Shown here: one piece after another, positions 1-9,695 of the stretch
Position numbering within the stretch: the stretch's first letter is position 1
Layout: every line of letters begins with the position of its first letter
NCBI GenBank assembly: GCA_014084085.1
Contig: NPFB01000003.1
Span: 256,586-320,585, forward strand
DNA from: Hondaea fermentalgiana
Taxonomy: Eukaryota; Sar; Bigyra; Thraustochytrida; Thraustochytriidae
Length of the DNA stretch: 64,000 bases
Reading direction: 5' to 3'
Notes under the pieces: model-generated
What the model was told of the DNA's origin: nothing
The model's database searches: none
The model's input: the letters and a program-made list of their open reading frames with translations, nothing else
Translations under genes and position numbers: made by a program

Positions 1-1183
1 TATGCCGCTTCTTCTGGTCTCGGCGCCGCGGTCCGTACCAGCTTCGGCCTTACTCCCCCGCTCCCCCGCCGCGCGCGCGCCGGCAGGCCTGCCCGAGCTA
101 CTTTGCTCAACGCGCGTCGAGTTTCTGTTTTGCGAAGACGGAATCTGCACGTGTCAGCCCAAAAAGGATCATACAGTAGGACGACATAGGCCCTACCTAC
201 TGCTCGCCGCGCACACACCGCGTCTCCAATTTCTTTTTGTTGTACTGCCTTTCTCGGTAAAGGTTCTCGAGATGGATTCACTGTCACATCAAGTGCGAAA
301 ACCAGGAGGCCAAGGCCTATCTATCGTCCACACCGACTGATGATGTGCACAGAGTGAGTGAATTCACGGCAAGATGGATCCTGTGAGTGAAGCGTCCATT
401 CCGAGAATACGATGCGTGCAAACACCTTGTTTCTTTAGCCTTGGCCACGATCGAGAAAAAGCCGGGCTGCCAGCATCATTACGATCATCGCTTGCGCACT
501 TTTGGGTCGGTCAATTCCCTCGCCCACGGATTGTGTGCGCGGCTTTCTGACATAGGTTAGAGATGAAATCTTGGAGTGGCGTTGGCCACGCTGTTGTGTG
601 AAAAAAATTAGGTTTGCCCCATCGCATGATGCCACACGCTGTAAGGTGTGAGGTTGACGATGACGAGCTGCCAATGAGGTTGCAGTGAAGCGATTTGGAG
701 CGTCGCCGAGAAGCGCGGGAAAGAGAAAGAGCCTCGCAAAGAGACTCGGGAAAGAAAGAAAAAAATTAAAGAAAATAATTTTGGGGGGTTGCGCAGAGAT
801 CCGTTCTCTCACCAGATCGCCGCGAGACTGCACAATCTGTTCTGGAGAACTACACTACGTAGCCAAGTTCACTTGCGCCGGATGAACACACACACGCACA
901 CATAACTATATACACACACACGCGCGCGCGCGCACAGGTACGCGTGCCGAGTCATATCCGGCGATCGAGAACTGCCTTTCGTGAAGACGGGAAAGAGGGT
1001 CAGAACCCCGAAAAGTCTTGCTGGGCGTGACGAAAGTTTGCGCGAGCGGCCTGGGCGTTCGTAATCGCATACTCACTTGCCTAGTCGCTCGCTCGCTTGC
1101 AGAGCTCTGCGTCAAGAGGTACGTCCGGGAACAAACCTCTGGCTCGACACATTTTGCGCCAAAAAGTCCACCCAGCGAGAGAG
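1..1183. other. Left-edge intergenic region, no supported gene
   Basis: I see no convincing gene here. Short open frames exist on both strands (for example 2-340 plus) but they have biased composition and no recognisable domain. A CA/CG dinucleotide tract lies at about 886-936. The 3' part probably holds the promoter and 5' untranslated region of the GAF-domain gene that follows. Motifs related to TAGGCCTA occur near 190 and 305. Confidence 0.5.
886..936. repeat. CA/CG dinucleotide microsatellite
   Basis: Alternating purine-pyrimidine tract: CA repeats interrupted by a short AT stretch, then CG repeats. Such alternation can adopt Z-DNA (known property of CG/CA repeats); any role here is unknown. 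It lies upstream of the GAF-domain gene. Confidence 0.85.
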
Positions 1184-3256
1184 ATGCTTCGACCGCCGCA
1201 ACAAGCGCCACCCGCGGCGCGCCCGGCATTGCCAGGAACCAAGGCTGGAAAAGGTGTCTTACCAGCCCCTCCCGGACCAGCGCCAGGACATTTGCGACGT
1301 GCAGGAAGTATAAACATGACAGGCTTTCAGTCGCTTCTCGACGAGCACAAGATTGCCATGGGTGAGGTCTCCGTTAAGGAAGCATACCAATTCTTCAAGC
1401 GAATTGAAAGTCAGAGACAACGTAAGAGTCTTGACGCAAATCCCGCGGTCGTGCTTTCGCTGATGCAAGATCAACTCAAACTCCTGCATCATCGGCGCGG
1501 CGAATCGTTTCGTTCCTTGGCGTCGTCATCGACGCGCTCCATCATTCCACCACCACCTTCGCGAACATCTTCGGCCTCATCTTTGGCCCCTGCACTACGC
1601 GACCGATCCGACTCCCAAACCTCGATGTTGCAGCGAACACCATCGGTAGGTCCAGCGACGATACGGCTGTCGCAAGATCGCCCACCCGCCTCACGGCGTC
1701 CGAATCGGCAAGACTCGGACTCGAGCATGATTGTCGAGGAGGCACGCGCTGGACTCGATCAGGCCAGACAATTAATGCGTGGGCTTCAAGACGCGTCTTC
1801 CTCGCCAGATGGTCGCAACCGTGGCCGTAAGCAGCTTCCGCCGCCGCCTCAGCTTCCGCCGTCTCAAGATCCGCCCGCAGAATCGCGGGATGCAACACGA
1901 TCTCGAAATCTCCCGCGGCGGAACTCCGAGTCTCAACTCGGCGCAAATCAGATCAAAGCCCCAGGATTCTATAACGAGCGGCACTCTTTGAGCCATTCGC
2001 CTATTAAGAAGAAGCCTCCTCCCCCTCGAGTTCCGCCACCTGCGCTGCGGAATTCTCGAGCCCTCGCAGATGCCAGCGGACAAAGGCAGCAGTCTTCCAG
2101 CGCGCTCGCGCCCCTTACCAAGCAAAACACCTTTTCCAAGCCCCCGCCTCCGACTGTAAATGGATTTGTGGGCACTAACCCGAAGTCGGCCGCACCTCGG
2201 AGGAGTAAGGACGAGCGAAAACGACAGGATAATAATGAGGGCGAGGAGGAAGAGGACGAGGACCAGGAGGGCCTGCTCGACTTTCGTCATTCGCAAGAAG
2301 CTGAGCATACAAAGCAAGCAAGTTCCCCAATTCACTCACAGCGTCAGGGCAATGCATCAATTGGCCCCGCCGAGCGAGAAGCCTTCAAGCTGCGAGAAAA
2401 GCTGACTGCATTAGAAAATCAAGTCGTGCGTGAACAAAACGAGAAGGACCGTCTTCGAGAACACTTGCTGCAGGCTCAGCGAGAGCTGCACATTTCGCAA
2501 ACCAATCTCAAGGAAGCAGAGGATAGTTTGGGCGCGATTCGCGAGCGAGTGGCGTCCAACGAGAAGGCCCTTGCAGACCAAAAGGAGAAACTCAAGGCTG
2601 CACATCTCGATCAAAAGGTGGGTGCGCGAAAATCAAGGCAGCGATTCGACGCAGCCATTGACTTTATGAAGGGATTGCTTGTAGAGACCAAGTTTGAAAC
2701 GCTCGTGCAAACCCTCAAATCACGATTGCGCATGATTGTAGGCGCCGAACGCGCGGAAATCTATGTCGTAGATCGTCAGCGTGAAGAGTTGATCGCTTAT
2801 CGCGAACGCACGGGAGCGCGAAGGCCTCAGCCAAACGGTTCGAATCTGTGGATGGGAAGGTTTCCCATGGATACGGGAATCGTGGGCAGCGTGATTCTGG
2901 ACAAAACGATGCAGGTGGTGCAAGAAGTGGAAAAGGACGTGCGCTTTGACGCGCTCGTCGACGGCATTGGGTCAAACGGTGTGCGCTCTCTCGTTGTGTA
3001 CCCGATTCTCATGCGGCAAGAAGTTGTGGCCACCGTAGTAGTTGTGAATAAGCTTTCGCCCAATGGACGCGTCGCTGGTGATACGTTCACGACGCAGGAC
3101 ATTAGTGCTGTTCAAGACTTTGCGACGCTCACTACCCTCGTTTTTCTTCAGCAGCAAATTGGAAAGACGCGTTCGGCCTCTTCTGCAAGTCTTCGGCAGT
3201 TGAACGCCAATGCTTCGGATGCAGAAGAAGAATCCGATGACGACAGCCATCGATGA
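1184..3256 (+). CDS. GAF-domain protein with proline-rich and coiled-coil regions
   Basis: A 690-residue protein. The N-terminal two thirds are low-complexity: Pro-rich runs (PPPPPRVPPPAL type, possible SH3 or profilin ligands), Ser/Arg patches and an acidic stretch at about residues 350-365. A coiled coil follows at about 400-480, then one GAF domain at about 485-658, recognisable from the pattern of a helix, AERAEIYVVD, a DTGIVGSV segment and the closing helix DISAVQDFATL. GAF domains bind small ligands such as cyclic nucleotides or mediate dimerisation; the ligand cannot be told here and there is no attached enzyme domain. The C-terminus is acidic. The frame is open upstream to about 1097 but without ATG; the first ATG is at 1184, and 1316 is an alternative start that would remove 44 residues. 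Confidence 0.75.
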   Translation: MLRPPQQAPPAARPALPGTKAGKGVLPAPPGPAPGHLRRAGSINMTGFQSLLDEHKIAMGEVSVKEAYQFFKRIESQRQRKSLDANPAVVLSLMQDQLKLLHHRRGESFRSLASSSTRSIIPPPPSRTSSASSLAPALRDRSDSQTSMLQRTPSVGPATIRLSQDRPPASRRPNRQDSDSSMIVEEARAGLDQARQLMRGLQDASSSPDGRNRGRKQLPPPPQLPPSQDPPAESRDATRSRNLPRRNSESQLGANQIKAPGFYNERHSLSHSPIKKKPPPPRVPPPALRNSRALADASGQRQQSSSALAPLTKQNTFSKPPPPTVNGFVGTNPKSAAPRRSKDERKRQDNNEGEEEEDEDQEGLLDFRHSQEAEHTKQASSPIHSQRQGNASIGPAEREAFKLREKLTALENQVVREQNEKDRLREHLLQAQRELHISQTNLKEAEDSLGAIRERVASNEKALADQKEKLKAAHLDQKVGARKSRQRFDAAIDFMKGLLVETKFETLVQTLKSRLRMIVGAERAEIYVVDRQREELIAYRERTGARRPQPNGSNLWMGRFPMDTGIVGSVILDKTMQVVQEVEKDVRFDALVDGIGSNGVRSLVVYPILMRQEVVATVVVVNKLSPNGRVAGDTFTTQDISAVQDFATLTTLVFLQQQIGKTRSASSASLRQLNANASDAEEESDDDSHR

Positions 3257-3409
3257 GAGAACGTTCCATCCCACTTCGGTCGCCACTGGCATAGTTACTG
3301 CCTTGCCTTGCCTCGCAATGCATTTCATTGCATTGCACTGAGCTGTAGCCTAAATAGGAGCGCGTTGTCAGCTGCTAATTTTATCTTTCTTTTTTCTCTT
3401 TTCTAACTG

Positions 3410-4450
3410 CTAGTTTGCGTCGGTGGAAAGCAGCTTCTCCGAGTTCGCGTGAGCCGTGTGCTTTGTTGGGTCCTTGTAGCGGCGCATGTCGAGATTCTTA
3501 AAGTACTCAATGGTCTTTTGCAAACCGTCACGAAGTTGCACCTGAGGCTCCCAATTTTGAAGATACTTCTTTGCCTTTGTAATGTCCGGACGACGCTGCT
3601 TGGGGTCATCGTTAGGAAGTGGCATGTAGATGATTTTGCTCGTTGATCCAGTGAGCTCCACGACGAGCTCGGCAAGCTCTTTGATGGTGAACTCGCAAGG
3701 GTTACCCAGATTTACTGGGCCAACCGTTTCCTCCTGGTTCATGAAGCGCACCATGCCCTCGATGAGGTCATCGACAAAGCAAAAGGAGCGCGTCTGACTG
3801 CCGTCGCCGTAAATGGTGATATCACGGCCTTGCAAGGCTTGCATGATGAAGTTCGACACGACGCGGCCATCGTACGGGTGCATGCCAGGGCCAAAGGTAT
3901 TGAAGATACGGAGGACCCGGATGTCAACATTGTTCTGGCGGTAGTAATCGAAAAAGAGCGTTTCAGCCGCGCGCTTGCCCTCGTCGTAGCAGGAGCGTAC
4001 TCCATTTGGATTGACGTGGCCCCAGTACTCTTCAGGTTGCGGACTCACGTTGGGGTCGCCGTACACTTCGCTGGTCGACGCTTGAAGAATGCGGGATTTT
4101 GTGCGTTTTGCGAGGCCTAGCAGGTTCATGCTGCCCATAAAGCTCGTCTTCATGGTCTTGATTGGGTTGTACTGATAGTGAACGGGTGACGCTGGGCACG
4201 CTAGGTTGTAAATTTGATCCACTTCTGCATGAAATGGCTCCGTCACATCATGCCGAACGAGCTCAAAATTGGGTTTGTCGAGAAGATCTGCAATGTTGAT
4301 GCGTTGGCTCGTAAAGAAGTTGTCGAGACAGATGACTTCGTGGCCCTCCGCTACAAGTCGTCTGCACAGATGCGAGCCAAGAAAACCGGCCCCGCCCGTG
4401 ACGAGCACGCGCTGGAACTCTGCCGGCGCGCCGACCGTACCCGTGGCCAT
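3410..4450 (-). CDS. UXS: UDP-glucuronic acid decarboxylase (UDP-xylose synthase)
   Basis: A 346-residue extended short-chain dehydrogenase/reductase that converts UDP-glucuronate to UDP-xylose using bound NAD+. Seen directly: the Rossmann glycine motif GGAGFLG at residues 19-25, the acidic ribose-binding position (LDNF, about 42-45), the family signature around [10 protein letters not shown], catalytic Tyr155 and Lys159 (YDEGK), and the conserved [10 protein letters not shown] and [10 protein letters not shown] blocks. Family knowledge: UXS enzymes supply xylose for glycans and cell-wall polysaccharide. No signal anchor precedes the Rossmann fold, so it resembles the soluble cytosolic forms rather than the Golgi type II forms. 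The start at 4450 is the only ATG upstream of the nucleotide fold; the frame upstream is open but has no ATG. It converges with the GAF gene over about 150 bases. Confidence 0.95.
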   Translation of the reverse strand: MATGTVGAPAEFQRVLVTGGAGFLGSHLCRRLVAEGHEVICLDNFFTSQRINIADLLDKPNFELVRHDVTEPFHAEVDQIYNLACPASPVHYQYNPIKTMKTSFMGSMNLLGLAKRTKSRILQASTSEVYGDPNVSPQPEEYWGHVNPNGVRSCYDEGKRAAETLFFDYYRQNNVDIRVLRIFNTFGPGMHPYDGRVVSNFIMQALQGRDITIYGDGSQTRSFCFVDDLIEGMVRFMNQEETVGPVNLGNPCEFTIKELAELVVELTGSTSKIIYMPLPNDDPKQRRPDITKAKKYLQNWEPQVQLRDGLQKTIEYFKNLDMRRYKDPTKHTAHANSEKLLSTDAN

Positions 4451-4923
4451 AGCGCTGCTGCTTCGGCTGCTTGCTTCTGCTTCTGCTTTTGTTGCTGATG
4501 CTATTTTGGAGCAGACTAACGTCTTGATCACGGGCGGCCGCAAGCAGGTGCAGGTAGAGAGTTCGTTCGGTCTGGCTGGCAAAGGGCTAAGGGCGAAAGA
4601 AGAGGGAAAATAAAGGGCGCGCTTCGCTCTGCGCGTCGTGTCAGCCTGCGACTGAAAAGCTCTCGCGCGCACGTGCACGCTCCTTGGCCGTCTGTGGCTA
4701 GATCTGTTGGCCGAGTTGTCTCACTACTACGTCTCGTCATCTTACGTCGACTCTACCTGTACTACCAAGTTTGCCTAGGCCTAGTATACGTAGCAAACAA
4801 AGATTTTTCGAGTTTGCAGCAAGATATCGGGCTCAATGCTGACAACGAAGAGCTGGTACATAGAACAAGAAGAGTCTGGTGTCACGAAGATGATGATCAG
4901 ACATAAAACATGGCCCGTTTCTT
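4451..4923. other. Intergenic region upstream of UXS
   Basis: Contains the promoter and 5' leader of the UXS gene (minus) and the 3' end of the next minus-strand gene. A palindromic CCTAGGCCTAG element lies at 4774-4784. No gene seen. Confidence 0.5.
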
Positions 4924-6459
4924 TTAGACGAGAAAGCTAGAGTTTGTTCCCGGCGACCACTGCTGCGGGCTGCTTTGACGCATAGCATGCAGGCTTGCAA
5001 ACTTGCGACGCAAGGCGAGCTCGAGAAACTCGCCATCCGATCTGGCACGGGAGGGACTACGCTCTTGAAGTGGTGTCCGCAAGACATGACGAGATCCACC
5101 AGGACGAGATTGCATGGCTTTCGAAGGCGTGCCTCCCGGAGAACGATCAATTGTGGTCTTACGAAGGCGAAAGCTGACTTTCTTGTTGCTCGAGTTCTTG
5201 CAGTTTTCCTTGTCAACAACAGAGGGCGTGCTAGGTCTGAGCTTGACCTGCTGCAATTGCTCGAGGGAGAGAATCGCACCGGGTGTGTTGCCGCGTGCTC
5301 GGGGCGGGGCTTTGGACCGTTGCGGCGTGGCGCGCAGCTTGACACCCTGCAAATCTGCAAGCGTAACGACGCCACGGGCCGCGCGTTGTGGCGTTTTGGC
5401 AGCGAGGGAAGACGAAGACGAAGACGAAGCTTTCTTTAGTGGCGTGGACTTGAGCTTGACGCCCTGAAGATCCTGGAGCGTGATAACGCCTCGACTCGCG
5501 CGCTGAGGCGTCTTGGCGCTGCTTTTGTCGCTGGCGGAGGCTTTGGCAGTCCGCAGGCGCACTTGTTGGAGTGCGCTTGCGGAGAATGCAGGAGCTCTTT
5601 TTGGTAGGCCTGCCGTAGACATGCCAGACTTAGTGGCAGCATCTCCTCCTGGTCCTGCCGCTGGTGCTGCTGCCGCTCCATCAAGACCCTTCGGGTCAAC
5701 TCCATCCTTGGTCATTGCTTGGTCAACAGCGGATCTGGGTACACCGAAGCTGAGCATGCGACGATACTTGGCATAAGCCGGGTCCTGGTTGAGAGAATGC
5801 GATGATGAGGTGGCAGAGGCAGAGGCAGAGGTGGACGAAGCGTTGGAGGCTAAAGACGCGCGAGCAGGGGGCTGATTTGGCAGGGCCGACGGAAAGCGCG
5901 AGGCTGCTTGGTTTGCTACTGCGGAGTTTGTCGCCGCGGAATTGGCTCGGACGAGGTCCTCGAGCTTTTCAAGTCTAGTCTGAAGGTCGGTGACCTGCGT
6001 TTTGAGCAATGAGACGGCACTAGGGCGGCGAAGGGGCTCCGCAAGTTTGTCGGCACGAGCACGCACGCGCTTTACGAGACTGCGCGAGAATTCAGAGAGA
6101 GACTTTAGTGCTGCGAGTCGCGCAAGAGCACTTTGCTCGCGCCATGCAGAGACTTGAGCTTGGACGGCTCGCTTGAGAGCCGCAAACTTGACTTGCACCG
6201 AGTCATAGTCGTCTTCGCCAGCGTCAATGTCGCTTGTTTCTTGAGCCATCGCCTCGGCGTGGCGCGCGGCGGCAGCCAGCGTCTTTCTCGCTTTAGCTTT
6301 ACGGGTTTTCGCGACTCGAGTTTTTGAGCATCTGGCCTTGTCCGGAGATTGAAGAACTCTGAACGGGTTATGGTTTTGCAACGCCATCCTTTCCCTTTGG
6401 CGGCTTTGCAGCAAGAGAGCGGTGCCGGTGGAGGCCCTTCGCGCACGAGTTCGTCCCAT
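4924..6459 (-). CDS. Basic protein with WASHC3-like motif and four WH2-like LQxVxLR repeats
   Basis: A 511-residue, Ala/Ser/Arg-rich protein of no firmly known family. A coiled coil covers about residues 150-173. At about 227-260 there is a block of the form KYRRMLSFGVPRSAVDQAM followed by DGVDPKGLD, which resembles the motif of the WASH-complex subunit WASHC3/CCDC53 and related actin regulators. The C-terminal half holds four spaced repeats, LQQVRLR (298-303), LQGVKLK (331-337), LQGVKLR (370-376) and LQQVKLR (402-408), three of them preceded by TPQR or NTPG and a short helix; the spacing recalls the L..I..G..LK core of WH2 actin-binding motifs. A later RSPGGTP block (439-445) and a short helix with LALRRKF (481-487) recall metazoan MTFR/PRR11 proteins. 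Function is inferred only: possible actin-filament regulator. An alternative start is Met25 (6387). Confidence 0.65.
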   Translation of the reverse strand: MGRTRARRASTGTALLLQSRQRERMALQNHNPFRVLQSPDKARCSKTRVAKTRKAKARKTLAAAARHAEAMAQETSDIDAGEDDYDSVQVKFAALKRAVQAQVSAWREQSALARLAALKSLSEFSRSLVKRVRARADKLAEPLRRPSAVSLLKTQVTDLQTRLEKLEDLVRANSAATNSAVANQAASRFPSALPNQPPARASLASNASSTSASASATSSSHSLNQDPAYAKYRRMLSFGVPRSAVDQAMTKDGVDPKGLDGAAAAPAAGPGGDAATKSGMSTAGLPKRAPAFSASALQQVRLRTAKASASDKSSAKTPQRASRGVITLQDLQGVKLKSTPLKKASSSSSSSLAAKTPQRAARGVVTLADLQGVKLRATPQRSKAPPRARGNTPGAILSLEQLQQVKLRPSTPSVVDKENCKNSSNKKVSFRLRKTTIDRSPGGTPSKAMQSRPGGSRHVLRTPLQERSPSRARSDGEFLELALRRKFASLHAMRQSSPQQWSPGTNSSFLV

Positions 6460-7117
6460 TGTCTTGCTCGCTTGCTGGCTTGCTGGCTGGCTGGCTTGCC
6501 GATCAGTATCGCTGACGCGACGCCGGGCCGCACTTGACCTGACGAGACAAGCTTGGCAAGACGAGATATCACGAGGCGAGGCGAGACAAGGCGAGGTTGC
6601 GCGCGCAAGCTGAGCTTGTGTTGTTCGCTCGTGCGCGAGCTGCTACTGGTCTGGCCTTGTATTGCTTGCTTCTCATCTGAGACAGTCTCTCATCAGTCTC
6701 CGTCTCTGATGAGGCTGGGCCATCATGATGTGAAACGGTTATTCCGAGTCTCCAGTACATAGGCCCAAAAGGGGGAGAAAGAGCGCATCCGTCCATGCCA
6801 GTGGATGGGCCGGGTCGGAGGACACGTTGAATGCGCGCTCATTCATGGAGGCGGAGCGATGTAGAAAATGTAGAGCGATGCTCGACGACGTCAGGAAAGC
6901 TTAGAGCAATAATGCAAATCGAGAATAATAAACGCGAAGGGCAACGATATCGATGAAAAGTTAGCTGTAAAGGGGCGAGCAAGGCCCAAAAAAGGTGGGT
7001 CGAGCGGTACAGAACATGGGACGAAGCAAAGCGTTGCTTTGAGAGAATTTTTGGTCAAAGCAGCAGCAGCGAAACGAGCGAGAGACTGACTCTTGAAAGG
7101 TCGCGCGCGTCGTCGAC
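6460..7117. other. Intergenic region with GGCT/GCTT tetranucleotide tract
   Basis: Tail of the PP1 gene and upstream region of the preceding minus-strand gene. A degenerate CTTGCTGGCTGGC tract lies at about 6465-6500 and GAGGCGAGAC repeats at about 6570-6600. No gene with recognisable features was found. Confidence 0.45.
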
Positions 7118-8116
7118 TCACTTTTTGCTCTTGGGGTTGCGCGGTGGCGTGGCGGGCCGTGCGCCGCCGGCGCCGCCAGAAGCGCCGGCGTTGCCGCCGT
7201 ATGTGTAGCGCGTGCGTTTCTCTGCCGGCTTGAGGATCTGGAAGGAGCACATGAGGGTGTCGTCAACGCTCATCATGGCTCCCGCATTGTCAAACTCGCC
7301 GCAATAATTGGGCGCGCTAAAGAGCGTGACGAGCGAGCGCTTGGCAAAAAACTCGTAGCCGTCCTCGACGACCTGGTGCGCGCGGCAGACGAGGTCGAGG
7401 TCGTGTTTCTTGAGGAAGATCTGCACCACGTCGGGTCCGAACGTGAAGGATACGCCTCGGTCGTTCTCGCCCCAGCCGAGGAGATCCTTGTCCGGGTCTG
7501 CCCACAAAAGGTCGCAGACAAGACCGGTGTCTGGGACGTCCGTCGGGCGCATGACGCGCTTAATCTGGTCCATGGTGTGAAGGTCCGGGGAGAGGCCGCC
7601 ATGCATGCAAAAGATCTTTTCGTCGATGATGGCTGCGATGGGAAGACAGTTGAAGGCGTCTGTGAAGGTCTTCCATAGCTTGATGTTGTATCTGCGCTTA
7701 CACTCGTCGTAGAATCCGTAGATGCGGTTGATGGACGCGCTCTCGTGGTTTCCTCGCAGAATGAAAAAGTTTTCCGGGAACTTGATCTTGTACGCGAGCA
7801 GGAGACAGATGGTCTCGAGGCTCTGCTTGCCGCGGTCGACGTAGTCTCCGAGGAAGAGGTAGTTGGCCTCCGGGGGGAAGCCGCCGTACTCGAAGAGCCT
7901 GAGCAGGTCATAGTACTGCCCGTGGATGTCGCCGCAAATTTTGATGGGCGCTTCGAGCTCCAGCAGGATGGGCTGGCTCATGAAGATTTCCCGTGCGTGC
8001 ACGCAGAGGTTTCTGATTTCCATCTCCGTCAGAGCGACATGCTTGCCGGGCCGCGCGCCGCGCACCTCGAGCAGCTTGTCGATGATCTCGTTCACGTTGA
8101 AGGCGTTGCTGGCCAT
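7118..8116 (-). CDS. PP1: Serine/threonine protein phosphatase PP1 catalytic subunit
   Basis: A 332-residue PPP-family phosphatase, essentially the canonical PP1 length. All metal-binding and catalytic signatures are present in order: GDIHGQ, GDYVDRG, GNHE, the HGGLSP block and [11 protein letters not shown]. The LRGNHES and [11 protein letters not shown] segments are typical of PP1 rather than PP2A, and the C-terminus lacks the YFL tail of PP2A. It dephosphorylates Ser/Thr in the nucleus and cytoplasm, its specificity being set by regulatory subunits that carry RVxF motifs (family knowledge). The last about 30 residues are a Gly/Ala/Pro-rich basic tail specific to this protein. The ATG at 8116 gives the expected N-terminus. 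The 5' side runs into the assembly gap, so the promoter is incomplete. Confidence 0.97.
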   Translation of the reverse strand: MASNAFNVNEIIDKLLEVRGARPGKHVALTEMEIRNLCVHAREIFMSQPILLELEAPIKICGDIHGQYYDLLRLFEYGGFPPEANYLFLGDYVDRGKQSLETICLLLAYKIKFPENFFILRGNHESASINRIYGFYDECKRRYNIKLWKTFTDAFNCLPIAAIIDEKIFCMHGGLSPDLHTMDQIKRVMRPTDVPDTGLVCDLLWADPDKDLLGWGENDRGVSFTFGPDVVQIFLKKHDLDLVCRAHQVVEDGYEFFAKRSLVTLFSAPNYCGEFDNAGAMMSVDDTLMCSFQILKPAEKRTRYTYGGNAGASGGAGGARPATPPRNPKSKK

Positions 8117-8256
8117 CCTGGCGTGCCGCCGGCCGGGGCCGCGAGCGAAAAGCCGCGCTGGCTGGCTCGCTCGCCTGCCTGCCTGACTCCCTGCCTATCC
8201 GCGCCGATAGCAATGGCAAGTGCGAATGCGAAGTCTGCGCCGACCCATGTCCGTAT

Positions 8257-8356
8257 NNNNNNNNNNNNNNNNNNNNNNNNNNNNNNNNNNNNNNNNNNNN
8301 NNNNNNNNNNNNNNNNNNNNNNNNNNNNNNNNNNNNNNNNNNNNNNNNNNNNNNNN
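8257..8356. other. Assembly gap (100 N)
   Basis: Exactly 100 N, the conventional placeholder for a scaffold gap of unknown size. It is flanked by G/C-rich simple sequence, which probably broke the assembly. Confidence 0.99.
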
Positions 8357-8664
8357 GAGGGCGGGCGTGCGCGGCGGCGGGCGGGCGCGCGTGCGTGCGC
8401 GGGCGGCAGGCGTCTGGGCGTCGCGGGATTTGACTTTGAGAAGCAGAGAAGCAGAGAAGGAAAATGAATGAATGAACGAAGGAAAGAAGAGGGAGAAAAA
8501 AATTGAAAAGGGGAAAAGCCTCCGCAGCGGCGGCAAGTCGGGTATCGGCGCGTCTAAAGTACACTATTCGCCAGTTCCGACTTGCGCCGCCAAGAACACC
8601 CCGCTGTCTGGACGGGAAAAAGGGTGAAAAAAAGAAAGAGGGAGGGGAGAGAGAGCAGCCCAGC

Positions 8665-8909
8665 CTCAGCCTGCCGACCTGCCTGCCAGTCGTAGCGGCC
8701 CAGCAGGTCGGCTACGTTCCTACCTGCTTGCCTACCCTCCTGCCCGCCTGCCTGCCTGCCTGCTCGCCTGCCCTGCCTGCCCGCTTGCCTGCCTGCCTGC
8801 TGCCTAACTTGAGGCGACCCGCCCAACGTGCGTCGCTTGCGCTCGTCCGCGTGTCGGCGAAAGTGGCGGGCTCCAGTTATTTTTCTTTCTTTCTTTCTTT
8901 CTTTCTTTC
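8665..8909. repeat. CCTG/CTGCC repeat block followed by TTTC microsatellite
   Basis: Degenerate CCTGCCTGC repeats run from about 8665 to 8805. A nearly pure TTTC tract lies at about 8881-8909. The region is noncoding and lies between two divergent genes. Confidence 0.8.
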
Positions 8910-9695
8910 GCTTTCTTTTCATTTATTCATTTTTTTCCTGTCGCTTTTTCAGGAAAAAGGAAAGAGGAGAGGCAGCGAATAACGGGCGCACACCCTCGCA
9001 AACCACCAGTTCGCCTCGCACCACGGCATGGCGCATGCTGGGCTCCCTCTCCTCTCTTGGCCTGCTCCGACGGGGAGGAAACACCAGAAAGGAGGCGCGT
9101 GTGCCATCGATTTGATCTGCAGCTGCAGCGGCCAGGCGGGTATTGGCTGGTTGGTGGAGACTGACGATGTGCAGAAAGAAGGGTGGCTGGACGATCGTAT
9201 AGAAGCAAGCGGACACATGCTGATGCCAGCTGCGGCTGCAGCCAGCCACGTGTGCGGAATGGACATTACATGCAAGCGTCTTGCCCTCATCGAACGTGAG
9301 GTCTGAAAACGAACCCTCGAGGCACACCCTTTCGAGAAAGGAGGGGTCTTGTAGGACGAAGTTGCTCATGGCCGACCATACCTGAGCCTACCTTTTTTTA
9401 CTTCTGCTGCGAGCGTCAACATCGCCATCACGATGGTCCACGTACCATACTGCAACCAACAGGATGGTATTATGGCAAACGATGACCTACCTAACTACGT
9501 AACATGCAGAGACGGCATAGCTTCTCGCTGATCCAGAACCAGAGCACACGCATTATCGTCTTGTTTCCGTCGTCTTATCACATCGCGGTCCGCCGTCGCG
9601 TGGAGCCGTCGCGGAGCCGTGGCCGACCTCGACGCCGTGCGCACACACACTACGGCCGTCAGGGATCAGGCAGCCTCGAGGAGAAGAAGAGCAGC

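Larger units (their letters stand above)
8117..9695. other. Divergent promoter region between PP1 and the oxidoreductase gene
   Basis: Contains the 100-N gap, CCTG/CTGCC repeats (about 8665-8805), a TTTC tract (about 8881-8909) and a CAGCTGCAG-rich segment (about 9117-9245). One minus-strand frame starting with ATG at 9369 begins in a protein-like way but soon becomes low complexity. I do not support it as a gene, though it could be a first exon. Confidence 0.45.

Noticed and set aside
2..340. Plus-strand frame of 112 codons at the left edge
   Set aside because: Low information, no ATG-domain support and no partner gene features; may be a fragment of something to the left.
8923..9369. Minus-strand frame starting MSNFVLQDPSFLERV near the oxidoreductase gene
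   Set aside because: The first 35 residues look protein-like but the rest is low complexity and runs into the TTTC repeat. A first exon remains possible but unsupported.
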